64,000 nt of DNA, from assembly GCA_018417955.1 (NCBI GenBank), contig JACTVC010000005.1, positions 744,001 through 808,000 on the forward strand, written 5' to 3'. This DNA is from Laccaria trichodermophora. Lineage: Eukaryota > Basidiomycota > Agaricomycetes > Agaricales > Hydnangiaceae. The position numbers and the translations under genes were made by a program. How positions within the stretch are numbered: position 1 is the first letter of the stretch; every line of letters starts with the position of its first letter. This document shows, piece by piece, positions 46,572 through 57,500 of this stretch. Under the pieces are notes generated by a model. The model had not been told where the DNA came from. It saw only the letters and a program-made list of their open reading frames with translations, and did not search any database.

Positions 46572-48045
46572 CTAGCCCGCGAACATTCCGACCAAATATT
46601 GACTGACACCCTCTGGTGTCAGACTTCCCACATCAGAGAAGACCAAAGAAATGAGGTCAGGCCTGTATAGTCATTGGTCGATAGATGTGGTAGATTGCAT
46701 ATTTGGCCACAAACCTAGTATAATCTACGTCAGGGTTATTTTGAGAAATTTGTTCTTGGGTTATTCTCAAAGGGGAGTCGGTTTCTGGACGCGCGTGCCC
46801 TGAGTGTGTCGTCTCAACGGCGGAGGAATTCGCAGATCTGATGGTCGCCTTGCTCTCCGGAACGGAAGGCTCAGGCCGAGAAAGATTGGGAAAAGATAGA
46901 ATTTTCGAATTGTGGCTGGGAAGATCGTATTGTGATAGCGGAAACAAACGATGGAATTTGTAGCTGTTGGGGGAGCGTACCAGTCAACTTTAATCGATGG
47001 AGCGAGTCAGACTGGGCAAACCTTTCCGCAAGGGCATAGAAAGGCTTGTTAGCGGCTCTTGCAATGATCGCAATCTGATTGCTCCCAACTGCATTTACGA
47101 GGCCGCCACTCTCAACAACAGCCTCCGAGCCAACGAGGACGAAATCAACTTTGTCCATGACGTAGGCCACGGCCGAATCCAGTATCACGGTGCTCGGAAC
47201 ACCAGCAGCACTCAGCCCTTCAGCTGTTTTAATTCTGTGACAAGTCAGTACCTTGACTCTCACGCATGTCGGAGCACAGACCCAAGACCACGGGGACGGG
47301 CTTCTGTGACAAAAACTAAAAAGGGATCAAATGGCAATGTAACAGGGAAGAGGCCGCAATATAACTGACCTGAGATTCTTTTGTGCTGGTGGGCCAGGAG
47401 GAGCGTCTGCATGACGACCCTTGAGTACGAATGTGTCAAAATCTAGAAGGAAGCAAATTGTTAGGTTTCACTGCAGAGAAGCACCGGAACCGAAAAGACT
47501 TTCCACAGAACCGTCCTTGATAAATCCAAGAGCGAGCTGTGCAATTTTCCTTCTATAGGTTAATGCATCTGCAGCGTATTGCTGTCCTTGGCGAATGAGT
47601 TCTTTTTTGAGATCGTTGAAATTCTACATGAGAGAATATAATTTCTGGGAGAGCCGAGAACGATCGGGAAAGCAACGCACGGCCGAGTCGTGAGGAAACA
47701 ATGTGACGAAAGCAGTAAAAAGTTCACAACCTGCGTTCAGGCTGATTGGATTTGATGTTGTGGTTTTGAGAATTTCAGTGCCGTCATTGAGAGCCTTGAC
47801 GAGCTCAAACATGGTTCCGGCTGCCCGGTGATGTTGAAAATAATGGGTGGGAGAGACCTTGGAGAGACCTACCATCGGAGCTCTCGATGAGTTCCGTGAG
47901 GGCGAGGATCGCAGCAAGAGGGGGAGAGATCTGGAGAAGGTGAAATGAATGCCATGGACAGCAAATAATTTACATGGTATGGTACCTGTTCATCCTGGAG
48001 TATGCGCTGGAAGGCAGCAGATATATCAAAGCGGGGTGTGTCCAT
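46572..48045 (-). CDS. GCN3: Translation initiation factor eIF2B subunit alpha
   Basis: Regulatory subunit of the eIF2B guanine-nucleotide exchange factor; senses phosphorylated eIF2 in general amino-acid control. Start at 48045 gives MDTPRFDISAAFQRILQDEQ (an ATG 18 bases upstream is also possible). Family blocks: SPPLAAILALTELIESS, TMFELVKALNDGTEILK, NAGCELFTAFVTLFPHDSA, QYAADALTYRRKIAQLALGF, IKDGSVILTHSYSRVV, VPSTVILDSAVAYVMDKVDF, LVGSEAVVESGGLVNAVGSN, NKPFYALAE, then FPLSQYDLP and QNNPDVDYT. The last exon is RPDLISLVFSDVGSLTPEGV, SQYLVGMFAG, ending 46572. The region before NPDVDYT is longer than usual and Ser/Thr-rich (SVPESKATIRSANSSAVETT), an insertion of about 30 residues. About eight introns. 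Confidence 0.93.
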
Positions 48046-48604
48046 CGAGGGTCTGTCGATCATTATTGTTGTAGGTAGAGATCGCCATGACGATGTTCAA
48101 AACTGACCTGAATATTGGCTGGTGGCTTAGTTCCGCTTTGGGCAGAGGATGGTCAAAGCAAAATAAATTATCTGAATTAAATCTCGTTAGTCCCAAGTTA
48201 GTCCACAATTCCATCGCGTTGTAGCATTTTGCGCTTGCTCTCAAGCCCAACGACGGCTAGGGTGAAGAAAGAGAGATTCTTAGAAAAATGGTATTGAGGG
48301 GTTAGAAAATTGGGTGCTAGGACGATATTGTTGTCGCCGTGAATACACGTGTATTTTTGACCGACGCCCAAATAATATTTCTTCGCTGGCCGCCTTCAGT
48401 ACAAAAGGACAACAACACTCAGTACCTAGCTACTTAGATGTCCTACCTCTCTTCCTCCCTCTGAATCCTCCTCATCGTTCCACTCGTTCTCGACACCCTC
48501 CGTCCTCAACGTACGTCCTTCACCGCCTTGTTCACCTCCCACCTTACCTTCTGTTATAGGTCTTTTTTTTTTTCAATCCATTTTTCCGTCTCTACTTCGA
48601 CGAC
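48046..48604. other. Divergent intergenic region, eIF2B-alpha and unknown gene
   Basis: Holds both promoters. Contains the 14-base palindrome above, a C/T-rich leader (about 48440-48560) and a long T run (about 48561-48575) just before the plus-strand start. No further gene is supported. Confidence 0.55.
48342..48355. promoter_or_regulatory. 14-base palindrome AATACACGTGTATT with CACGTG core
   Basis: Perfect inverted repeat centred on CACGTG in the 559-base divergent region between eIF2B-alpha and the 48605 gene, about 250-300 bases from each start. The symmetric flanks support a bHLH-dimer or similar site; function inferred. Confidence 0.45.
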
Positions 48605-49222
48605 ATGCAGCCTCGAGCAGAGGTAGTCTTCTCCAGCGACGTCGGGAACATGGACGAATGGGCCAGGCGAACCAAAATCCCCCTTACCACCGCAGAGGCT
48701 TTGGGGGCGACCTACGCTCGCGCCCATCGCTGGTTCCAAACACTCAAATGGCAATTGATCCGCGAACACAACTGGGCGGACGCACCAACCCCTGACCAAA
48801 GAATGCTTGTTTCTCTCGAAACATCATCCATTTGGCGTTCTTCAGTCGGCCTTCCGGCTGGTCCCAAACTCAAGCTCCAACTCCCCGTGCACGCCAGCTC
48901 CTTCTTTTCTCCTGAGCGTCGCGTTCAATGGGAGATGGTCTTCCACAGTGATATTTTCGAGTCCGTCCGCAAAATATGCCCTCCCATCAACGATATTCTC
49001 AACCTTATCCAATGCCTACTCACCGGCGTTGTGACCCTTGTTTTCGAGGAGAACCTGCCCCAGGGCGTATACAAGACAACCCGTGGTCTTCCGCCGGTAT
49101 CATGGATCAATGCCAATGAAGAAGCACTCACCGAAGTGTTTGGTGCTGTCCATTTCAGAGCTCTGCGAAAGGCTTGCAGCGATACTGCCGCCGCTTTCAA
49201 GCTTGAAATCCTACCACATTGA
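48605..49222 (+). CDS. Small conserved-looking protein of unknown function
   Basis: Intronless 205-codon frame with a good start (MQPRAEVVFSSDVGNMDEWA) and a C/T-rich leader. Sequence is balanced and likely folded: ARAHRWFQTLKWQLIREHNW, PKLKLQLPVHASSFFSPERR, VQWEMVFHSDIFESVRKICP, NDILNLIQCLLTGVVTLVF, NANEEALTEVFGAVHFRALR. No signal peptide, membrane segment or known motif. Codon use and lack of stops over 618 bases support a real gene. I do not recognise a family; divergent pairing with eIF2B-alpha gives no functional hint. Confidence 0.65.
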   Translation: MQPRAEVVFSSDVGNMDEWARRTKIPLTTAEALGATYARAHRWFQTLKWQLIREHNWADAPTPDQRMLVSLETSSIWRSSVGLPAGPKLKLQLPVHASSFFSPERRVQWEMVFHSDIFESVRKICPPINDILNLIQCLLTGVVTLVFEENLPQGVYKTTRGLPPVSWINANEEALTEVFGAVHFRALRKACSDTAAAFKLEILPH

Positions 49223-49548
49223 CCCGCCCTTGCTCTCTTACCACCAAAAAGACCCTGTTTCTCACCCGCATTGCTATCTTGTATCGCTCTCCTCCTCATC
49301 TCTTGAACTCACTTAGACTGTTCTAGTGCTTTTATATTTGCCACATATTCCTCACTGCATATAACTTAACACGCTCTCCTTTTTTCTTTTCTTCTTTTCT
49401 TATTGTTGCATCTAATGTTCTTCCATGTATCATCCATCGCAAAACTACATTCAGCTCACAATATAGCTCTTACATACACAAATAGCATTGGCTTGATAAA
49501 TTTGAAATGCTGTGACGACTAGCTAATTTGCAACTCAAAAACTCACTC
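49223..49548. other. Intergenic, unknown gene to MetAP1
   Basis: 326 bases between two plus-strand genes. T/C-rich and otherwise featureless; contains the 3' UTR of the upstream gene and the MetAP1 promoter. Confidence 0.5.
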
Positions 49549-51321
49549 ATGTCTTCTACCACTCCTTGCCAGAGCTCGTCGTGTCCCAACGGGAATCCAC
49601 CGTCTCGCCTCGAATGCCCTACATGCAACAAGTCCGTAATCACCCATCATTGTTTTCGCTGTTGTTTACCAATCCTCAGAATCGGTATCCGAGGTTCTTT
49701 TTTCTGTGGACAAGAATGCTTCAAAGCAGGATGTAGGCTCTACTTCTCACTTCTTAGTCCAACGTCATCTAATAGAGCGCTCATGAAGGGGTGTGTGCAT
49801 ATGCTAAACGGCAACACCGCGCAGCACTGAACTAGCCCTCTAGAAACTTCACAAAATAATCCACAGTCTGGGAAAACCAGCAGCTACCAACACGGGTGCG
49901 CACACCCAACTTCATCCTCTTTCAGCCCTAACTTTCACATGCCAGATGGTACATATAACCCATTCCCAAATTATAGCTTTACAGGTTCTGTGTATCCTGC
50001 ATACCCACTCTCATCAACCCGCCAGGTGCCAGAACACATCCCACGTCCTGATTATGCTCCGGATGGTTAGTTATCCGATGGCCAATGGACTCAATTTTTT
50101 GACTCTCTACAAGGAATACCCAAGTCGGAACGAAAGCTTGCAGGTCAACCTCCTCGAATTCTGAGCTTGGAGGAGCAAGAAAAGATGCGCACCGTTTGTC
50201 GAGTACGTGAACCGACCCCCATCGCATTTGATTTAGAATTGACGCTCCTTCTCCCCACCAGCTCGCAAGAGAGGTTCTCGACATTGCTGCATCCCATGTT
50301 CGACCGGGCATCACGACAGACGAAATCGACGAGGTTGTGCACAACGAGACGATCAAAAGGAATGCATATCCGTCACCTCTGAATTATAGGAACTTTCCAA
50401 AATCCGTCTGCACGTTCGTTTCTTTCCTTCATTTTTTTTTGCATGAGATTCATTCCAAGATCAGTTCAATAAACGAAGTTATCTGCCACGGCATCCCTGA
50501 TAAGAGGAAGCTGCGAGATGGTGACATTGTCAATATCGGTGTGTCAATATTGCTTTGGGTGCGTAGCGCGATCTCACATGCGAGAAGATGTCACCCTCTA
50601 TTATGAAGGTAGGCCTAGGCCATCAGCAATCATCATATGAAGAGTCTAAAATGATTTTGCCGTAGGCTATCATGGTGATCTGAATGAAACTTACCCGGTC
50701 GGCAACGTTGACGAGGAATCCCTGAAATTGATTCGCACAACCCGAGAGTGTCTTGACGAGGCCATCAAGTTATGCAAGCCTGGAGCTTTGTTTAGAGACA
50801 TAGGAAAAGCCATGTGAGTTTGCTCGCCTTGTTTTTTTACTTCATCTCAACTGTTTCGTGTTCAGAGAGCCAATTGCCCGTGCGAACGGGTGTGCCGTTG
50901 TACGAACTTACACTGGCCACGGCATCAACGACCTCTTCCATACTTCACCCAATATCCCCCATTATGCGAAAAATAAAGCCGTTGGCACCATGAAAGCTGG
51001 GATGGTACGAGAAACATCGCGGTCTTTTGACGTCGATCTGATTTTTCGTACATAGGTGTTCACCATAGAACCCGTGAGTCGAGTCCCATGATGATATGGG
51101 CGCACCTGATAAATATAATTAACACAGATGATCAATCTCGGTCACCTTTCGGGCGACGTTCACTGGCCAGACAACTGGACAGCCACGACTACTGATGGCA
51201 AACGCAGTGCGCAATTTGAGGACACGCTTTTGTGAGCCAGGAAGTTGCTCTCACGCATGCGCACACATCTAATAATTATTCCAGGGTCACTGAAACGGGA
51301 GTAGAGATCCTGACACGGTAA
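49549..51321 (+). CDS. MAP1: Methionine aminopeptidase 1 with N-terminal zinc finger
   Basis: Cytosolic, ribosome-associated metallopeptidase removing the initiator Met. ATG at 49549 gives [20 protein letters not shown], then ECPTCNK; an intron (about 49635-49678) restores [15 protein letters not shown], the C-x-C finger that targets ribosomes. The junction after CFKAG could not be resolved. The linker carries [15 protein letters not shown] and PRPDYAPDG. The M24 catalytic domain follows: [34 protein letters not shown] (His of the first motif in [10 protein letters not shown]), [20 protein letters not shown] with two metal-binding Asp, TYTGHGI (His), VFTIEPMI (Glu) and [20 protein letters not shown] end ([18 protein letters not shown]; second Glu). 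All five metal ligands are present. About ten introns; stop at 51321. Confidence 0.92.
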
Positions 51322-51609
51322 AGGCTACACGACCTAGTTCGCACATCGTACCTATGTTATGCTTGCTATCTTTCCACCCATCCACTAGTTATCGCATGGG
51401 GAACATCTCACATGTTTTTTTAGGAATCTCAACAGTAGTATTGTAGCATTTGTAACCTTCAAAGTCAACAAGACTAGGCCGAAAGAAACCACATGAGCAG
51501 CTCGAGGTGGAGTTTGAATTTGGCACGACTGTGTACGACAAAAGTAACATGTTATAATGTCCTCAGCGTTACTTCCTAGTGAGGGATCCATGGCACAAGA
51601 AAAATGTCC

Positions 51610-54328
51610 CTAATCACTTTTCTGCGCTTTTGCCCGCTGTATCTCTACGTTGATGTCATGTGTGGCATCGCTAAACTGTTCTTCGCGATTCAAAGCAGCA
51701 AGGCGCTTCACAGGAACGCCATCTGAAAGGCTTTCTCTCCGAGCTCGATGGGTAGAACGCGGGGTTGTTTCGGCTACAGGAACAGTTTGGCTGGTGGAAG
51801 GTTGGGGGGTGATACGGAGCCTCTGCAAATCTGCATACGAGTTCTGCCGACTTCGGCTTGTGTAGCTCGCGGGAAGCTGGTCGCTCGCTGCGCTGACTAT
51901 GCCGGCCACGTTGTCATAGTCCCCAGTATCTTCGTCGTCCGTTTCATCAGGAGTCCCTACCCGGCTTACCTCGTCGCCTGAGAATCCACCCCAAGCACTA
52001 GTTCCACGTTTAGCACTTTTAGTCCAACCAAAGAGACGTTCATCGATCCATGTCATTGGGTGTGTCAACCCTAGTCCTTGAGCGTCTACCGCACCAGTGC
52101 TGCTTTTCCTCCTCCACAGACCCGAAGCACCACTTGATGGAGGAACGCTAGCAGATGGGACAAGTATTCTCGCCTAAAATGATATCAGGGTTTGTGTACT
52201 AGTGTTAGAGAATACCTAACAAACCTCGTTGAAATCTTCGTATATACGAGGGCCAAAATCGTTGATCAAGCTGGCAACTTCATTGGATAGCTGGACTCTC
52301 ATGGTTTTGATCTTGTTGAGTGAACGCTGTTGCCCGGGTATCAAAGCTACGATGAGGGGAGGTAGTGATCTAAGAAAACAAAGTAATTTAGATCAAGCAT
52401 ATTGACGGGAGTTCGGAGTGCCAAAGACAGACTTGAGAACATCCATTCCGGCTTCACCAAATTTAAGGGCGGCATAGTTCATGAATGGTAGGGAAATGGT
52501 GACCAAAAATGGGGTCCAGATTCTCCACTTGAGGGGGGCCTTTGCTCGTATGGCAACCATGGTGGCAAGTATTGCGTAGAACGCATACAAAAGAGGTGTC
52601 ACACCTAAAGCAATAAGCACTTTCCAGGTGGCTAATACGTCTCGTCCAGCGATCTTCACGACAGAAGCGGCGAGGGCCTCTGAAAAAGAAATCAATTTCA
52701 GCGATGCAACGAAAGTGCAGAGAAAGAACCTTTTTGCTTCCGACGAGAGATTATGGATGCAAGAATGAACATAGGACCATTCAAGATGGTTCCAGGCAGA
52801 GCGAGAATTGTCCAAACGATGAGGAGCCCAATCCGATACGTCAGCAAGCCGAGAGTTTTCCAGCTAGCCTTTTGGGCTCGAGGAACCTTTTTGCGAGCTT
52901 CAGTTATTGGCAGGTTGTCACAACTGTCAGGTACTTACTTGATGATCACGGAGACCCAAATTCCTTACAAGTCGGTTGTATTTGAGAACATCCTTTCGTA
53001 GATTTTGTACGCGAGGTTCGTCTTTGAAATGGACGTATCCTTCCAGGAGACGTCTATTCAATTCCACAACTTGGCCCAGAGTTAAATGCTGTCCTGGGGT
53101 TTTGTACAATCGACGAACTGCTTGAATGAGCTGAAATAACTCGTAAGCACACTAAACCTGGAATGCGGCTGTCTTACCATTAGAGTGTCGTAATCAGGTG
53201 CGCGGATTGTCACCGTCTTGAGGCCATCATATATGAGATCGAGGAACTTCGCAACGGCCTCTCTTTTCAGCGCGCCCCCTTTTTTGAACATTTCGACATA
53301 TTCTGATGGAACATCCAAGGCAGTTCCAAACTCAACTACAGCTCTTGAACGAAAACGATGTGCGTGAAAGTATGAAAGCCCGACCGGAACTATCTTCACA
53401 CGGACATTTGGATCATTTGCCATTGCGCCCAGCGCCATAATAGACACGCCAGCTTTGAGGGGCAGAAGGTCTGTTCGGTCGTGGCTGCCGCCTGAAGAAC
53501 GCTCGACATGGCAATCAAAAGCATACAAATCTCCAAGGCTCACCTTCAGGAAAGATTCCAATACTTCCTCTCTTTGTTAGACACTGGTACACATGACGGT
53601 ACATCTCCTGTTGGTCGACATATGGCAATTTCTTGTATTCCAAGCCATTGACGCCCTCGCGACGCATCTCAGAAAGTTTTTCTCTTATACGAGTTGTCCC
53701 CTTTCCGCTCTCTCCACCAAACTCCCGTTTGATTTTCATCTCTGTATCAGAAAGTACCTCGCTAACTTCAGCGACCGCCGAATTGACCGACTTGGGTAAC
53801 ATGATTTGAGTTCGGGGTGGGAATTCTGTCGTGAAAGATGTCCCTTCACCGAATACTAGACATGGGTCATCCGGAGAAAGCCAGACCCTGCCCTTCCCAG
53901 GTGTTGCCGAATCTGCTGCACGAGCGACTGGAACTGGTAGACAAGCGTTAGAGAGTCGCTGAACGGAAGCAAACGCCTACTGACTGCTATCCATCATGCG
54001 AATCAGAAAGCCAACGGCCTTTCTTTCCATGCTCTTTGCCGCGGCGAGAAACTGGACTTTCCTGTGTGTTTCGCGGTAGACCTCAAGGCTCAGAAGCAGG
54101 GGGTCCAGGAACTAAAGCGAAACTGAGTTGTAAATCCTGATCAAATTTGGCGCAGGAAAGTACCTGATTATTGTGAGGTGCGCCAACAAAGATAACAGGA
54201 CCATCTCTAGGAATGTTGAAGGCACCCCTTGGCCGAACCTCTCTGAAGAAGATTTGTGTAATCGTTCTCCAGAAGAGCATAGCAGCATCGTAAGAGAGAG
54301 AGGCATCTGCACCATTGTGGCACAGCAT
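51610..54328 (-). CDS. SCT1: Glycerol-3-phosphate/DHAP acyltransferase (Sct1/Gpt2 family)
   Basis: ER membrane enzyme for the first acylation in phospholipid and triacylglycerol synthesis. ATG at 54328 gives MLCHNGADASLSYDAAMLFW, RTITQIFFREVRPRG, then FNIPRDGPVIFVGAPHNNQ with the acyltransferase His; an intron restores FLDPLLLSLEVYRETHRKVQ (HX4-5D block I). AAKSMERKAVGFLIRMMDSI follows, and block III is IGIFPEGGSHDRTDLLPLKA, which binds glycerol-3-phosphate. Further on VRVKIVPVGLSYFHAHRFRS, a helical region and two or three membrane segments (LLTYRIGLLIVWTILALPG; VLIALGVTPLLYAFYAIL). The C-terminal tail (51610-52150) is Ser/Thr/Asp-rich (DETDDEDTGDYDNV) and likely phosphorylated, as reported for yeast Sct1. 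About ten introns. High confidence in family; Gpt2 versus Sct1 not separable. Confidence 0.91.
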
Positions 54329-54567
54329 GGTATAATATAAAAGAGAGAATGTTCAGAGTCTGTCGCGGGCGTTCCTTTAGAGCAATGCTGCAACAAGCGA
54401 AATAAGCTAAAGCTGATGATGCCATTGATGCCAAAGGCTTGAAAATCAAATCAGTTCAAATGAGTGCAAACAAATTTAATTCGGTGCCTTTTTAAAGTAA
54501 GTATACAGACGATGGATATATTTTGAATGGAAATATCATTGCAAAAGGTAGGAGGGTGATACCAACC

Positions 54568-57500
54568 TCAACCGATGGAGGTTCCCGTGGGAGGCACGGA
54601 GGGTATCGACTGACCATATGATGATCCTGTGCTTGCCGTACTGGATCGATATCGGAAAATGTCATGTAGTCTTGAGAGCTTCTCTTGGTGGTCAGCAGAT
54701 TCTGATGACATTCGTGGAGGGGATCGTGGGCTCGTCGTTTCAGGGTTCAGGGCTGTTGTGTTTGTTGGTTCCGGATGGTTGTATTCAAGCTCTGTGGCCC
54801 AGTATGTCAGTTTGGTGTTCTGTCTCTGTTTACAATGATGCAACACCTACTAGAGAGGGTATCGGCGACAGCAACGTTTCGCTCCTGATCTTCTGCAGCT
54901 CTGCTAGCCAATGCTCTGTTGATATATTTCCTGAAAGCAGCGCCGGTTGACTCAAGCATTTTTTCGACCCGAGGTCTCTTGTGAGGGAATGCTTTGAGGA
55001 AATGATGAAGTTCTGTAATTCCCTCTTTGTGCAAGGCCCCAGTCGTCTCGCTGGATATATGCCCAATGATTACAAGCAGTTGCGCATCAGGGTCCGGCTC
55101 TTCGGCGTTAGGGGAACAATTTCCGTTGCCATTGAGAGACGATGAACTGGGACTGGTTCCATGGCTTTGTGGATGACGGCCCGAGCGTACTGAAGATGCT
55201 GTCCCTTGAGGCGATATTGGTCTGTTCGACTCGGGGGACGGAGGTCTTGTACTGTGTTCCGCTTCTTGGTGGCTGGGGACCTCGGTATTATTCTTCGGAC
55301 TTGAATTTAAGATACGATAAACGTAAGGGTATACAATGGTGGCGGATGGATCCTCAAATGCAGCAGAGAGTAGTTCATAGACATCATCTCCGTAGTGAGC
55401 TGCATCATGTCAGTGTGAGTCTAATGATAGCGATAAGCAAAGCTTACCAACAACGTGCTGGATGATAACCTTGATTGTTCGAAGTGGCATATCACCACAT
55501 GGAACCTTATTCGTAGCCCTAGCGCGCCACTCATTAGGAGGAACTGACTGTAAGAAATGTTCAATGGCGGGAAACAATTCAACCGGATCTAGAAGCGCTT
55601 CGCCGAGGTCTTGTGGGATGTTTCGAGCTAGCTTCCAAACACATTTCAAAACAAGCTCGGCGACTTTCGATTCCTTTGAATCCGGAGAGGTGCCATTGCT
55701 TGGAAACGGCTTCACGATTTGCAAAAGAAGGGCAAAGAGTGCCCTAAAGTGTGGAGAACATGAGAAAACAGTTGAAGAAAGTCACGAGGCAATAACCTCA
55801 CCGAAATATGGACATTCTGCGGCCAGTGGCAAATAACCGCAAGATTATCATGTTGATAAATCGAGATAAATCCTTGATCTTCTTTACGTGGCTATCGTCG
55901 GTTTCAAGGAGACGCAGGGTTAGCTCTTCCAGTAGTGAGGTGAGGATTTCAACTGTTAAGGACTCGGCCAAAAAGGCATGGTCACAAAAGTTGTTAAGAG
56001 TCTGGATTAAGTGCTTTGCTAATCGGAAGTTTTCGTCTGGTATGAGATCATCGGGACGATCGAATACATGTGCCATTTGTAGGGTTATTGTCTCGATCAA
56101 CCCCTCCGTGTGTTCAGCGAGTTCACGATATGTGGGCGACGAGGGGCCAGCTTCTGGTCCGATGGCGAGAATCTTTTGGACTTTTTTGAGAGCATCCACG
56201 CTGCGAGTGGGATCACTACTCAGGATGCTGGATATTGTGATTGTGATATTATCTGCTGCCTCTGGGCGCGATGTAAACTCCCCCTGGAGAATATCAATGT
56301 CATTAGAGCCAGAAGGTTGAGATGAAGCTGTTTCAGGACTCGGCTGAGACTCCGGAGTGAAATTGTCTTCAGGCAACCGAGCCGCTTGGACTTGTGAGAA
56401 ATTCGGGCGTGGCCTGCCCAGCCTTGAAGGCAACAGACTTTTTGGCCGATTCTTACTTGTGGGTGACGGTGGCACAGCAGTGGGTGTATTAGCCGGTAGG
56501 CGAGCAGGGCGGGCGGGCGACTCTGCGCGGGGAATGGCTGACAGGGCAGGAGAGGCTGGACGTGTTGATAGAGCAGGGGAAGCGGGGCGTGCTACCCGTG
56601 AGATAGCTGCAAGGGATGGGCTGTTTGGGCGAGGAACACCAGCTGTCAGACGAACAACTCCTGGAGCAGGAGCAGGAGCTTCTTGACGTTCATGAGAGCT
56701 AGGACCAGGTACACGACGCAGTCTTTCTTCGAGCTGTGTCTTATCTTTGGGAGACAGTGGACCAACCAAAGCCCACACCTTTTCCCCAACAAGGGAAAAA
56801 GCTTCACTGTGGTAGAAGATTTCAGTCGATTTAATTTGCAAAAACAAAAGAACGATAATTTTCACCTGAGAGCATTCAAGGCTGATTTCCGAACCTGAGG
56901 GTCTTTATCGGAAAGCAGCGAGGCAATGAGAGGGAAAGCTTTCGTAGGCTCGCATGCAGCCATTCCAGACTTTTTCAGAATGCCTGCTATTTCATCAAGA
57001 CTGCCCTGACGGGTTTTGGCCACTTTGGCCTTCAGCCCATGTTCCAGCAACAAAGCGAAAACCCGGCTATATGCATACACCTTGGGAAGGGAGCGCATTA
57101 TCTGCTGCACACGGGCCCGCACTTGTTCACGTGCGTCGCCAAGCTGATAAATATGTCAGAACGAAAATGAGCCGATGTGCATCAATAAATACCTTGAACA
57201 CCATTGTCGGCACGAAACACAAGGCTTCTTGGTCCACCAATTGATAATTTATGCTGCGAAGAAAATCTAAGATAACTTCCACAACGTCCAAGCACTTAGA
57301 GATGAGATTGGGCTGTGGCTCGTGTGCCTTGATGGAAACGTATTTTAAAGGGAGATCTATGTTAGCAAGGCATACTTGTTCCGTAATTTCGTCACCGGGA
57401 GAAACTCCGGAGAAGAAATCTGCAATGGTTGTCAACCCAGCAATATGATCGTTGACGGCATTATGATCGTGGCTGAACAGCTTTGCAAGTAAGTCTTTCG

